Assembly: GCA_000411415.1 (NCBI GenBank)
Contig: KE150451.1
Span: 138,872-202,871 of the forward strand
Source of the DNA: Actinomyces sp. HPA0247
GTDB lineage: Bacteria > Actinomycetota > Actinomycetes > Actinomycetales > Actinomycetaceae
DNA length: 64,000 bases
Direction: 5' to 3'
A program made the position numbers and the translations under genes. The notes under the pieces were generated by a model. The model was given only the letters and a program-made list of their open reading frames with translations. It did not search any database and was not told the DNA's origin. This document shows positions 8,448 through 17,735 of the stretch, one piece after another (the stretch's first letter is position 1; each line of letters opens with the position of its first letter).

Positions 8448-9653
8448 CTAGCGTTCCTCGTTTCGTTCGTTGCGCACGTGGGTAATGCCGTCCAGGGCGG
8501 CACCCGCGTGGATCGCCATCGGCAGGGCGGCCAGGAAGGCGTCGATGTCGTCGCACGTCGTCTCATGACCGAGAGAGACGCGCAGGACGCCGAGCGCCTG
8601 CTCTTCGCTGCGTCCCATCGCCATGACGATGTCGGAGGGGCGCGTCACCCCCGCGTGGCAGGCGGACCCGGCGGACACAGCGATGCCAGCCATGTCGAAG
8701 GCCATGAGGACGGCCTCCGGGCGGGCGGTGGGTAGGGAGAGGTGGATGATCGCACTCGACGAGGCCGACTCCCCCACCGTCGCGCTCACGCCGTCCGGCA
8801 GGCGGGACAGCAAGTGGGCGCGCAGGTCCGCCGCGCGGGTCGCGAAGGCGGCGCTCTCGGAGACAACCTCGGTGAGGGCGGCGGCGAGTGCGCACGCACC
8901 CGCGACGTCGGGCGTGCCCGAGCGGATCGAGCGCTCGTGGCCACCGCCGGGGCGGTCGGTCACCATGGGAATTCCGCGCCGTGCGAGAAGGACACCGGTG
9001 CCGGCGGGTGCGCCGACCTTGTGACCACCCACGCTCATGAGATCAAGGCCAAGCTCTAAGAAGGACACATCCAGGGTCGGGATCGCCTGGGCAGCGTCCG
9101 AATGCGCGAGGCCGCCGCTGGCGTGCACGAGCGCAGCGAAGTTGGCGACCGGCTGGATTGTGCCGATTTCGGAGGACACGAGCGTCATGGAACCAAGCGC
9201 GAGACGCCCGTCCCACGCGGCGGGTGCTTCGTCACCGGAAACGGCAGGCAGGACCGACACGCCACCCGCATCCACGGGCAAAACCTCCCAGTCAAAGCAC
9301 TCACGGGACGCGACCTCGCGCTGGTGGGCGACTGCGTCGTGCTCAAGGCCCGAAACGACGATGAGACTGCGACCGCCATCGCGCCCACGCATGCCGCGGG
9401 CCGCAGCCATCACGCCCAGCGCGTCGGACTCCGTGGCGCCGGACGTGAAGATCACCTCGTGGATATCGGCGCCAAGGGCGAGCGCAACCTGTTCGCGCGC
9501 ATCGTCGAGCATGCGACGGGCCCGCCGCCCTCCAAAGTGGAGGGCGGCGGGATTGCCGGGGGTGGCAGCCAGGTCACGCTGGGCGCGCGTCCACGCCTCG
9601 AGGGCGCTCTCGCGCAGCGGCGTGGTGGCCGCGTGGTCGAGATAGACGCTCAC
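8448..9653 (-). CDS. iscS: Cysteine desulfurase (NifS/IscS family)
   Basis: This 401-aa PLP enzyme converts cysteine to alanine and a persulfide for Fe-S cluster and thio-tRNA synthesis. Lys212 in VGGHKVGAPAG is the PLP lysine. The persulfide cysteine is Cys332 in SAGSACHAG. The N-terminal YLDHAATTP is the usual family start. It overlaps etfA by 4 bases and directly abuts mnmA, so sulfur delivery to MnmA is its most likely role; Fe-S assembly cannot be excluded. The symbol iscS is by family; no iscU or other isc genes lie nearby. Confidence 0.93.
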   Translation of the reverse strand: MSVYLDHAATTPLRESALEAWTRAQRDLAATPGNPAALHFGGRRARRMLDDAREQVALALGADIHEVIFTSGATESDALGVMAAARGMRGRDGGRSLIVVSGLEHDAVAHQREVASRECFDWEVLPVDAGGVSVLPAVSGDEAPAAWDGRLALGSMTLVSSEIGTIQPVANFAALVHASGGLAHSDAAQAIPTLDVSFLELGLDLMSVGGHKVGAPAGTGVLLARRGIPMVTDRPGGGHERSIRSGTPDVAGACALAAALTEVVSESAAFATRAADLRAHLLSRLPDGVSATVGESASSSAIIHLSLPTARPEAVLMAFDMAGIAVSAGSACHAGVTRPSDIVMAMGRSEEQALGVLRVSLGHETTCDDIDAFLAALPMAIHAGAALDGITHVRNERNEER

Positions 9654-10627
9654 GCCTGGGAGCGCGCCTCCTCGATCGCGGCCAGGGCCGCGGGCACAAC
9701 CTCAGTGACGTCGCCGACAACACCGAAGTCTGCGATCTCGAAGATAGGGGCGTCCGGGTCATCACACACGGCGACGATGTGGGCGGCAGACTGCATACCC
9801 ACCGTGTGGTGGATCGCGCCGGAGACGCCCAGGCCGATGTACAGGTTCGGGGTGACCGTCAGGCCCGTCTGACCGATCTGCTCGGCTCGCGGGGCCCAAC
9901 CCTCATCACAGGCGACGCGGGTCGCGCCCACGGCACCACCCAGCGCGTCGGCAAGCGTGCGAACCAGCTCGAAGTCACCGTCCACGCCGCGGCCACCGCA
10001 CACCACGGTGGAGGCGTCGGTCAGGGACACGCCTTCCTCCTCGTCGGGCACGCTGGAAACAACCTGGATCGAGGAAGCCTCGGGGCTCAGCTCGACGGAC
10101 AGGGCCTGCCCGGTCAGGGCGACGGGAGAGGCCACCGGCGCCTCGTCGATGATGCCGGAGGCGATGCCGACGATCGGAGTCTGTCCCTCGAGGACGATGC
10201 GCATCGACCAAGAACCGCCCAGGGCAGTCTTGCCGATCTGGAGGACGCCGCCGTCGAAGCCAACGGACGAGGCGCCGGAGACCACGCCTGCCTCGGTGAG
10301 CGCGCCGACGCGACCAGCGATCTCACGGCCGCGGTAGTCCGAGCACAGGAGCACCAGGCCGAAGCTGGCGGTGGCCAGCGCGGAAACAAGCGCGTCGGAG
10401 GCCACGACCGAGGAACGCGCCGAGTCACCCAGGTCGGCGTGCAGCAGCTGGGTCGCGCCCAGCTCGGACAGTGCTGCCACGTCGGGCGTGGCGGCCAGGG
10501 ACAGGGCGACGACGTCTGCGCTGGTCAGGGACGCAGCCAGCGTCACGGCCTGGCGGGCCAGGGGCGTCAGGTGATCGCCCACCTGGTCGGCCAGAACAAG
10601 AATCGGGGAACTCATCTGCTGCGTCAT
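9650..10627 (-). CDS. etfA: Electron transfer flavoprotein alpha subunit
   Basis: This 325-aa FAD-binding subunit of the ETF heterodimer passes electrons from flavin dehydrogenases to the membrane. The C-terminal FAD-binding half contains the conserved GRGV (VVCGGRGV), GATR, GQTG, LYIGLGVSGAIHH and VGDVTEVVP blocks. It follows etfB with a 1-base gap and overlaps the desulfurase gene by 4 bases. The etfBA-desulfurase-mnmA order is also known from mycobacteria and relatives. No acyl-CoA dehydrogenase partner is in the window. Confidence 0.93.
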   Translation of the reverse strand: MTQQMSSPILVLADQVGDHLTPLARQAVTLAASLTSADVVALSLAATPDVAALSELGATQLLHADLGDSARSSVVASDALVSALATASFGLVLLCSDYRGREIAGRVGALTEAGVVSGASSVGFDGGVLQIGKTALGGSWSMRIVLEGQTPIVGIASGIIDEAPVASPVALTGQALSVELSPEASSIQVVSSVPDEEEGVSLTDASTVVCGGRGVDGDFELVRTLADALGGAVGATRVACDEGWAPRAEQIGQTGLTVTPNLYIGLGVSGAIHHTVGMQSAAHIVAVCDDPDAPIFEIADFGVVGDVTEVVPAALAAIEEARSQA

Positions 10628-10628
10628 G

Positions 10629-11432
10629 TCACTTCACCACCGAAAGGATGTAGTCGGCCAGAGCGCGCCCGCCCTCGCCGGCGTCCTGAATGATCGTGCC
10701 CGAACCGTCGCGGGTGTTCTCCTCGCCGTGGGTCACGGCGGTCAGCGCACGGCGCATGACGAGGCCCTCCCCGCCGGGAACCTCAACGAGGTCGTCGATG
10801 CCCCACTGGTCCAGGGGCTTCTTGCGGGCGGCCTTCATAGCGGCAAAGGCCGGGTAGCGCGGCTCGTTGATCTGGTCGGTCACGGAGACAACCGCGGGCA
10901 GCGCGGCGCGCACGGTCTCGGTGTAGCCGTCGACGGCGCGTTCGATCGTCACGGCGCCATCCTCGACGCTCAAGGAACGGGCAAGGCCCAGCAGCGGCAT
11001 GTGCGCTTTGGCGGCCAGCGCGCCGGGCAGCATGGAGGTCATCGCATCCAGCGAGGCCATGCCGGTGACCACCAGGTCGACCGGACCGCACTCTTCACTG
11101 ATCTTCGCGATCGCAACCGCCAGGACGGAGGCCGTCGTAATGACGTCGGAGCCCTCCAGGAACTCGTCGGAGACGATGTAGGCACGGTCCGCGCCCATCT
11201 GCAGGGCGCGCATGAGGGAGTCCTCGGCGTCCTCGGGACCCATCGTCAGCGCAACAACCTCGACTTCACGCCCCGCATCCTCTTCGGATTCCTTGAGCTG
11301 AACGGCCGCCTCGATGGCGTTCTCGTCCAGTTCGTTGAGCACATCGTCCTCACCGCGCACCAGGCGGCCGCCCTCAAAACGGCGTTCGGACTGCATGTCG
11401 GGGACATGCTTCACACACACGACAATTCTCAT
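10629..11432 (-). CDS. etfB: Electron transfer flavoprotein beta subunit
   Basis: This 267-aa AMP-binding subunit of ETF is the first gene of its operon. It shows the family features MRIVVCVKHVPD at the N-terminus, NELDENAIEAA, and the nucleotide loop VTGMASLDAMTSMLPGALA. The ATG is preceded by GAAGG, with no gene upstream on this strand, so the operon promoter probably lies in 11433-11530. The partner EtfA is encoded immediately downstream. Confidence 0.93.
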   Translation of the reverse strand: MRIVVCVKHVPDMQSERRFEGGRLVRGEDDVLNELDENAIEAAVQLKESEEDAGREVEVVALTMGPEDAEDSLMRALQMGADRAYIVSDEFLEGSDVITTASVLAVAIAKISEECGPVDLVVTGMASLDAMTSMLPGALAAKAHMPLLGLARSLSVEDGAVTIERAVDGYTETVRAALPAVVSVTDQINEPRYPAFAAMKAARKKPLDQWGIDDLVEVPGGEGLVMRRALTAVTHGEENTRDGSGTIIQDAGEGGRALADYILSVVK

Positions 11433-11531
11433 GCCTTCTAGCGTGCCACATTCCGCGCCTCACGCCCATATATATGAGGGTTGCCTCACCAGCGCGTGCC
11501 GCTGTTCATAGTCCCTACCAGTTCCTAATCC

Positions 11532-11559
11532 GACCGCTTAATTAACGGTCACGTATGAT
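11532..11559 (+). promoter_or_regulatory. Candidate glgX promoter with overlapping palindrome
   Basis: TATGAT at 11554-11559 is a good -10 hexamer. The palindromic arms GACCG (11532-11536) and CGGTC (11546-11550) surround an AT core containing TTAATTAA, placed where a -35 would be. This looks like a repressor or activator site over the promoter, about 65 bases before the glgX start. No experimental support. Confidence 0.4.
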
Positions 11560-11624
11560 GGAGACTGACTGCATCTATCAGGCTTGGGCGCAGTCAATAA
11601 TTCGTCAGAAAGAGGCACTCTTTT

Positions 11625-13913
11625 ATGTCCGAGCGCTCCGGCTCGCCCTGCGTCCCCACCGTGCGCGTCACCGAACCGAACCCCGTCCCCTCCCGCCTGG
11701 GAGTTTTCCGTTCGGGCGACGGGCTCGATGTGTCCGTGGTCGCGCGGGGCGCGTCCGGCGTGGATATGTGCATTTTCGACGAGGCCGGGGCTGAGACACG
11801 CTACGCCCTGATCGGCCCCCATACCGGCATCTGGCACGGTCACATCCCGGGCTTTGGCGCAGGCACCCGCTATGGCTTCCGCGTTCACGGTCCATGGGAT
11901 CCGGACGGTGGCAAGTTCTACAACTCGCACAAGCTCCTCCTCGACCCCTACGGCCGGGGGGTCGACGGCGTCGTCGATATGAAGCCTGGCGTCTACGCGC
12001 ACTGCGTCGACGAGGATCTCTACCCCTCCGAGTACCCGCTGCGCCGCTCACCCATTGACTCCGCTCCCTACATGCCGCGTTCGGTCGTCGTGGAGCCCTC
12101 CTTCCCGATCGAACCCAAGCCACATACGCCGTGGGAGACGACGGTCATCTACGAGATCCACGTCAAGGGCTTCACGAAGAACATGCCCGGCGTGCCCCCG
12201 GAGTTGCGTGGCACCTACGCGGGACTGGCTCACCCGGCTTCCGTGTCGTATCTGAAGGACCTGGGCGTCACCGCGGTCGAGCTGCTCCCCGTGCACGCCA
12301 AGTGCGACGAGCCTTTCCTCACCGAACGCGGCCTGACGAACTACTGGGGTTACTCGACCCTCTCCTTCTTCGCTCCCGAACCCTCCTACGCGACCGAGGC
12401 CTCGCGTGAGCGCGGCGCCCAGGCGGTCGTCGACGAGTTCCGCGGCATGGTCTCTCTGCTGCATCAGGCTGGCATTGAGGTCATCCTCGACGTCGTCTAC
12501 AACCACACGTGTGAGGGTGGAGACGCCGGCCCGTCACTGTCGTGGCGCGGCCTGGATTCCGACCTGTACTACCGCCACACGACCTCTCGCCCCGTCCAGG
12601 CAATCGACGTGACGGGCACCGGCAACACCGTGAACATGGATCATCCGAAGACCATTCAGATGGTGCTGGATTCGCTGCGCTACTGGGTCCGCGAGATGGG
12701 CGTGGACGGTTTCCGCTTCGACCTGGCGGCCACGCTGGGCCGTTTTGCGACCGGTTTCAGCCCGATGCACCCGCTCCTCATCGCGATGGCCACGGACGAT
12801 CTGCTCGCGCACGTCAAGCTCATCGCCGAGCCCTGGGACGTGGGCCCCGGCGGCTGGCAGACGGGCAACTTCCCGGTCCCCTTCTCCGAGTGGAACGACC
12901 ACTACCGCGGCGCCCTGCGTAACTTCTGGCTGGCGGACGTGCGTGCCCAGGCCTCGGGCCATATCGTGTCGGGTCCCAACGACCTCGCAACGCGTCTGTC
13001 TGGCTCCCAGGACGTGTTTGAGCACGGGCTGGGTCGCCTGCGCGGCCCACGCGCCTCGATCAACTTCGTGACGGCACACGACGGCTTCACGCTGGCGGAC
13101 CTGACGGCTTACGACCGCAAGCACAACACCGCGAACCTGGAGAACAACCGCGACGGTTCGGACGATAACCGCTCGTGGAACCACGGCGTCGAGGGCACAC
13201 TGGCTGTCAACGCCACTCACCCCAACGCGATGACGCCCTACGCGATCCTGTCCGACATGACGATCGCGGACCTGCGTGCGCGCTCTCAGCGCAACATCCT
13301 CACGACGATGTTCGTTTCCTCGGGCACGCCGATGCTCACGGGCGGTGACGAATTTGGTCGTACCCAGTACGGCAATAACAACGCCTACTGCCAGGATGAT
13401 CCGATCTCGTGGGTCGACTGGGATCTGGCTGAAGGACAGCTCGAGCAGATCGACACGGTGTCCTGGCTCATCGCTCTCCGTCAGGCCCATCCGGTCCTGC
13501 GCCCCGACCGCTTCGCGACCGGCACCCCGCACGGCGGGGACACGATCCCTGACCTGTCGTGGTACACGGCGCAGGGCACGCCGATGCCTGACTACGGCTG
13601 GACGGACGCCCGCCACCGCACATTCCAGATGCTGCGCTCGGGCGTGACCTGGGGCGACCGCGATGCCCTCATCATCATCAACGCGAACCTGGACGGCGCC
13701 GAGGTCACACTGCCCGAGGGCCACGATCTGGACTGGCTGGTCGCCTACTCGACCGTGTGGGCGACACCCTCCGAGGGCGGCGTCGGCGAGACACGTAACC
13801 CGAACGAGCTCTCCCTTGAGGCTGAGCACGTCGCTCCGCGCTCCATGCTGTTGATTGAACCGCTGTCCGTGACCATCCTGCTCTCCGACGTCGCATTCCG
13901 CCCCGAACACTGA
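11625..13913 (+). CDS. glgX: Glycogen debranching enzyme (isoamylase type)
   Basis: This 762-aa GH13 enzyme hydrolyses alpha-1,6 branches of glycogen or limit dextrin in the cytoplasm. An N-terminal CBM48-like domain (about 20-150) precedes the catalytic barrel. Catalytic residues are nucleophile Asp366 (DGFRFDLA), acid Glu402 (IAEPWDVG) and Asp486 (TAHDGFTL). The NHT motif (YNHTCEG) around residues 292-298 also fits. Length is typical of GlgX/TreX enzymes. It starts at an ATG after AAAGAGG. It is the first of a plus-strand run with glgE and glgB, indicating joint glucan turnover. Confidence 0.93.
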   Translation: MSERSGSPCVPTVRVTEPNPVPSRLGVFRSGDGLDVSVVARGASGVDMCIFDEAGAETRYALIGPHTGIWHGHIPGFGAGTRYGFRVHGPWDPDGGKFYNSHKLLLDPYGRGVDGVVDMKPGVYAHCVDEDLYPSEYPLRRSPIDSAPYMPRSVVVEPSFPIEPKPHTPWETTVIYEIHVKGFTKNMPGVPPELRGTYAGLAHPASVSYLKDLGVTAVELLPVHAKCDEPFLTERGLTNYWGYSTLSFFAPEPSYATEASRERGAQAVVDEFRGMVSLLHQAGIEVILDVVYNHTCEGGDAGPSLSWRGLDSDLYYRHTTSRPVQAIDVTGTGNTVNMDHPKTIQMVLDSLRYWVREMGVDGFRFDLAATLGRFATGFSPMHPLLIAMATDDLLAHVKLIAEPWDVGPGGWQTGNFPVPFSEWNDHYRGALRNFWLADVRAQASGHIVSGPNDLATRLSGSQDVFEHGLGRLRGPRASINFVTAHDGFTLADLTAYDRKHNTANLENNRDGSDDNRSWNHGVEGTLAVNATHPNAMTPYAILSDMTIADLRARSQRNILTTMFVSSGTPMLTGGDEFGRTQYGNNNAYCQDDPISWVDWDLAEGQLEQIDTVSWLIALRQAHPVLRPDRFATGTPHGGDTIPDLSWYTAQGTPMPDYGWTDARHRTFQMLRSGVTWGDRDALIIINANLDGAEVTLPEGHDLDWLVAYSTVWATPSEGGVGETRNPNELSLEAEHVAPRSMLLIEPLSVTILLSDVAFRPEH

Positions 13914-13958
13914 GCACCCAAGTTTCATTCATTCCCACCCACTCGTTAGGATTGACGC

Positions 13959-15059
13959 ATGACTCGCAGTGAAGATGCCCTGGAAACCGCAACCTCCGAT
14001 GCCTCGCTGGCCCGCTCGAAGGCCCGCAGCGCCGAGATCGACCTGGCGATCGACCAGGACCCCTCGCGTTTCCGCATCCTCACGGGTGACCGTCCGACGG
14101 GTCACCTGCACCTGGGTCACTACTTCGGTACGCTGCGTAACCGCGTGCTCCTGCAGAACCGCGGGGTCGAGACCTGGGTCCTGGTCGCCGACTACCAGGT
14201 GATTACCGACCGCGATGGCGTGGGCCCGATCCGTGAGCGCGTCCTCGGCCTCGTCGCCGACTACCTGGCCGCGGGCATCGACCCGGAGCGTTCCACGATC
14301 TTCAACCACTCGGCGGTTCCGGCTCTCAACCAGCTGATGCTGCCCTTCCTCTCCCTGGTCACCGAGTCGGAGTTGCACCGCAACCCGACCGTGAAGGCCG
14401 AGCTGGAGGCGACCGAGGGCCGCGCGATGACCGGCCTCATGCTGACCTACCCCGTCCACCAGGCCGCCGACATCCTCTTCTGCAAGGCCAACATCGTGCC
14501 CGTGGGCCAGGATCAGCTCCCCCACCTGGAGCAGGCGCGTCTGATCGCCCAGCGCTTCGACAAGCGCTACGGTCGCGCGACGCCCGAGCGTCCCGTGTTC
14601 CCCCGCCCCGAGGCACTCCTCTCCGAGGTGCCGCTGTTGCTGGGCACGGACGGTCAGAAGATGTCGAAGTCGCGCGGCAACACCATCGAGCTGCGCATGA
14701 GCGCCGACGAGACCGCGAAGATTCTCAAGAAGGCGAAGACTGACGCCGAGCGCCGCATCACCTTCGACCCGGAGGGCCGTCCCGAGGTCTCCAACCTCCT
14801 CATGCTGGCTTCCTTGGCCACGGGCGAGGCGCCCGAGGCAATCGCGGATCGGATCGGCGACGCGGGCGCGGGCACCTTGAAGGCCCTCGTCACCGAGTCC
14901 CTGAACGAGATGCTCGCTCCCCTGCGCGAGCGCCGTGCCGAGCTCATCGCGAATGAGGACTACCTGCTGTCCATCCTGCACGCCGGTAACGAGCGTGCCA
15001 ACGAACAGGCCGACCAGACCCTGTCCGAGGTGCGCACCGCCATGCAGATGAACTACTGA
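13959..15059 (+). CDS. trpS: Tryptophanyl-tRNA synthetase
   Basis: This 366-aa class I synthetase charges tRNA-Trp. The HIGH-like signature is HLHLGHY at about 49-55 and the KMSKS loop is exact at 234-238. The N-terminus has ~35 extra, mostly charged residues before RFRILTGDRPTG, where many bacterial enzymes begin. It lies 45 bases after glgX and is followed by a small membrane-protein gene. Its position inside a glycogen cluster has no obvious functional logic; it could simply share the transcript. Confidence 0.95.
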   Translation: MTRSEDALETATSDASLARSKARSAEIDLAIDQDPSRFRILTGDRPTGHLHLGHYFGTLRNRVLLQNRGVETWVLVADYQVITDRDGVGPIRERVLGLVADYLAAGIDPERSTIFNHSAVPALNQLMLPFLSLVTESELHRNPTVKAELEATEGRAMTGLMLTYPVHQAADILFCKANIVPVGQDQLPHLEQARLIAQRFDKRYGRATPERPVFPRPEALLSEVPLLLGTDGQKMSKSRGNTIELRMSADETAKILKKAKTDAERRITFDPEGRPEVSNLLMLASLATGEAPEAIADRIGDAGAGTLKALVTESLNEMLAPLRERRAELIANEDYLLSILHAGNERANEQADQTLSEVRTAMQMNY

Positions 15060-15088
15060 TTCCACACATTCTCCCCTTGGAGGCCACC

Positions 15089-15346
15089 ATGGCATACAAC
15101 CAGTTCCCCGAGCATCCCGACGATTCCGTCGGCTCGTGGATGCTCACTCTCTTCGTCGCCGACATCCCGCTGGTCGGCTTCATCTACCTGCTGGTGCTCG
15201 CGCTCGGTTCGGGCGGCTCACCCTCGAAGCGTAACTTTGCGCGCGCCCTGTTCATCTGGCAGATCATCGGCATCGTCGCGACGATCCTGATGTTCGTCCT
15301 CTTTGGTGGTGCGATCATGGCAGGGCTGCAGAACAGCGGCTACTGA
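15089..15346 (+). CDS. Small membrane protein of unknown function
   Basis: This 85-aa protein has two hydrophobic segments, about residues 15-35 and 48-75, separated by a short basic loop (SPSKRNF). The chosen ATG follows GGAGG by 6 bases; a TTG 12 bases further upstream would remove that site. The N-terminus (MAYNQFPEHPDDSVGSWMLTL) and topology resemble small actinobacterial membrane proteins without assigned function. It lies 29 bases after trpS and is closed by the terminator at 15362, so it is probably co-transcribed with trpS. Confidence 0.65.
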   Translation: MAYNQFPEHPDDSVGSWMLTLFVADIPLVGFIYLLVLALGSGGSPSKRNFARALFIWQIIGIVATILMFVLFGGAIMAGLQNSGY

Positions 15347-15361
15347 CGACGATCCTCACAC

Positions 15362-15397
15362 GGAGGGTAGTTCCTGGACATTCAGGGGCTACCCTCC
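15362..15397 (+). terminator. Rho-independent terminator after the small membrane protein
   Basis: A perfect 9-bp stem GGAGGGTAG (15362-15370) with CTACCCTCC (15389-15397) is followed by TTCTAT. It separates glgX-trpS from glgE. Confidence 0.7.
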
Positions 15398-15528
15398 TTC
15401 TATGGGAGCGGAATTCTAACGTTTCGGACGACAGTTAAAATCTTGACAGACCATGAGAGCGCCCTCCGTATCGCCGAGGCATGGGCATCGTTTTCTCCCG
15501 GACGCATCCATAGGCTAGTGTGGGTCTC

Positions 15529-17571
15529 GTGAGCGAGAAACTGTTGCCCCGTATCCCGATCATCGAAGTGTTCCCCGTCATCGAAGACGGCACGCTTCCC
15601 GCTAAGGCGACCGAAGGCGAGCCTTTCCCCGTTCGTGCGACCGTGTTCCGCGAAGGGCACGACGCATTCGCCGCCGAGGCCGTTCTGCTGCGCCCGGACG
15701 GAGGTGAATACTCCCGCACGCGCATGGTAGACATCGCCCCCGGCCTCGACAGGTACGAGGCCTGGGTGGCCGCGAACACGCCCGGCGCCTGGTCCTTCCG
15801 CGTGGACTCCTGGTCGGACCCCTACGCGACGTGGCGCCACGATGCGACCGTGAAGGTCGGCGCCGGCGTCGACGTCGAGCTCATGCTCGAGGAGGGCGCT
15901 CGCCTCATGGAGCGCGCGGCCGAAGGCACGGCCTACGGTAACCCCTCCCAGAAGCGTCCCCCGGCCTCGGACATTGACGTCCTGACCGACGCGGCGCGCC
16001 GCCTGCGCGACACCAGTCATTCCGCCCAGCAGCGCCTCTCCGCGGGCATCTCCTCGCGCGTGCGTCTCATCTTCCGCGACCATCCGCTGCGCGACCTCAT
16101 CGGCTCGTCACGCGCCTACCCCCTCGACGTGGCCCGCACAAAGGCCCTGGCAGGCGCATGGTACGAAATCTTCCCGCGCTCTGCGGGCGCCTTCCAACAC
16201 CCCGACGGCACGTGGGTATCCGGCACTCTCGCGGGGGCGGCGGAGGACCTGCCGCGTATCGCAGGCATGGGTTTTGACGTCGTCTACCTGACCCCGGTCC
16301 ACCCGATCGGCACGACGCACCGAAAGGGCAAGAACAACGCCCTGGAAGCCGCCCCCGGCGACCCGGGTTCCCCCTACGGCATCGGCTCCCCCGAGGGTGG
16401 CCACGATGCTATCCACCCCGAGCTCGGCGACTTCGCTGACTTCGACCGCTTCGTCGAGCGCGCCCGAGGCCTCGGCCTGGAGGTCGCCCTCGACCTAGCC
16501 CTCCAGTGTTCCCCCGACCACCCGTGGGTCAAGGAGCATCCCGAGTGGTTCACGACCCGCGCCGACGGCACGATCGCATACGCGGAGAACCCTCCGAAGA
16601 AGTACCAGGACATCTATCCCCTGAACTTCGACAACGACCCTGAGGGCATCTACCGGGCCGTGCGCGACGTCATCGAACTGTGGATCAACCACGGCGTGAC
16701 GATCTTCCGCGTCGACAACCCGCACACGAAGCCCATCCCCTTCTGGGAGCGCCTGCTCGCCGACATCAAGGCGCAGTACCCGGGCACGCTCTTCCTGGCC
16801 GAAGCATTCACGCGCCCCGCCATGATGCGCACCCTCGGCGCAATCGGCTTCGATCAGTCCTACACGTACTTCGCGTGGAGGACCACCAAGCAGGAGATCG
16901 AGGAGTACCTGCGCGAGGTCTCCGAAGACACCGCCCACCTCATGCGCCCGGCCTTCTGGCCCACAACGCACGACATCCTCACCCCGCAGATGTGGGATGG
17001 CGGCACTGCGATCTTCGCGATCCGCGCGATGCTCGCCGCTCTGGGCGCACCCACGTGGGGCATCTACTCCGGGTACGAATTCGTGGAGAACGAGCCGCGC
17101 GGCACCTACCAGGAGCCCAACAACAACGAGAAGTACGAGTTCCGCCCACGCCGCTGGGAGGACGCCGAACCGATCGGCATCTCGCGCCTCTTCACGCTGC
17201 TGAACGCCGCGCGCGCCAAGCACCCCGCGCTGCGCCAGCTCCACCAGATCCGCATCCACCCGACGTCCTCGGATCGCCTCATCGCGTTCTCGCGTCACAT
17301 TCCCGGCAAGTTCACCTCCGACGGCAAGCCCGACACCGTCATCTGCGTGATCTCCCTGGATCCGCACGAGGGCGTGGATGCCACGGTCGAGCTCGATCTG
17401 GAGGCGATGGGCCTGGCGACCCCCGGTGGTCACATTACGGTCGTCGACGAGCTGGACGGACGTTCCTACGTGTGGGGATCCTCCAACTGGGTATCCCTGT
17501 CCCCCGTGACGCGCCTCGGCCACGTCTTCAAGGTCGAGCCCGCCCACACATCCCCCTGGGCGCAAGCCTAA
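15529..17571 (+). CDS. glgE: Alpha-1,4-glucan:maltose-1-phosphate maltosyltransferase
   Basis: This ~680-aa GH13 subfamily 3 enzyme extends alpha-1,4-glucans with maltosyl units from maltose-1-phosphate. In numbering from the chosen GTG, the nucleophile is Asp396 (FRVDNPHTKP) and the acid is Glu425 (LFLAEAF). The NPPKKYQDIYPLNF stretch is also characteristic of GlgE. Two GTG starts are possible, 15520 and 15529; 15529 gives the family-like N-terminus MSEKLLPRIPI, but neither has a clear ribosome site. Neither the maltose kinase nor trehalose synthase that would make its substrate is in this window. glgB follows after a hairpin. Confidence 0.93.
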   Translation: MSEKLLPRIPIIEVFPVIEDGTLPAKATEGEPFPVRATVFREGHDAFAAEAVLLRPDGGEYSRTRMVDIAPGLDRYEAWVAANTPGAWSFRVDSWSDPYATWRHDATVKVGAGVDVELMLEEGARLMERAAEGTAYGNPSQKRPPASDIDVLTDAARRLRDTSHSAQQRLSAGISSRVRLIFRDHPLRDLIGSSRAYPLDVARTKALAGAWYEIFPRSAGAFQHPDGTWVSGTLAGAAEDLPRIAGMGFDVVYLTPVHPIGTTHRKGKNNALEAAPGDPGSPYGIGSPEGGHDAIHPELGDFADFDRFVERARGLGLEVALDLALQCSPDHPWVKEHPEWFTTRADGTIAYAENPPKKYQDIYPLNFDNDPEGIYRAVRDVIELWINHGVTIFRVDNPHTKPIPFWERLLADIKAQYPGTLFLAEAFTRPAMMRTLGAIGFDQSYTYFAWRTTKQEIEEYLREVSEDTAHLMRPAFWPTTHDILTPQMWDGGTAIFAIRAMLAALGAPTWGIYSGYEFVENEPRGTYQEPNNNEKYEFRPRRWEDAEPIGISRLFTLLNAARAKHPALRQLHQIRIHPTSSDRLIAFSRHIPGKFTSDGKPDTVICVISLDPHEGVDATVELDLEAMGLATPGGHITVVDELDGRSYVWGSSNWVSLSPVTRLGHVFKVEPAHTSPWAQA

Positions 17572-17578
17572 CGAGGCT

Positions 17579-17618
17579 CGTGCGCCCGGCGTTACCATGT
17601 GTGCGCGCCGGGCGCACG
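17579..17618 (+). terminator. Strong hairpin between glgE and glgB
   Basis: A 13-bp perfect GC-rich stem (17579-17591 with 17606-17618) begins 7 bases after the glgE stop. No U tract follows, so it may act as a terminator or as an mRNA-stabilising or attenuating structure between the two glucan genes. Confidence 0.6.
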
Positions 17619-17678
17619 CAAGCCCTCCATAACACCCACCAATATGAGACCAGGCCCCCTTTTTTGCCGGTCAGACGC

Positions 17679-17684
17679 TAGACT
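17679..17684 (+). promoter_or_regulatory. Candidate -10 element for glgB
   Basis: TAGACT at 17679-17684 lies 51 bases before the glgB ATG and after the glgE hairpin, so glgB may have its own promoter. No good -35 is visible. Confidence 0.35.
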
Positions 17685-17735
17685 TATCAACACCAGTGAA
17701 CTGAGCGGTTCACCCATCTGGAGTAAGGAAAATCC

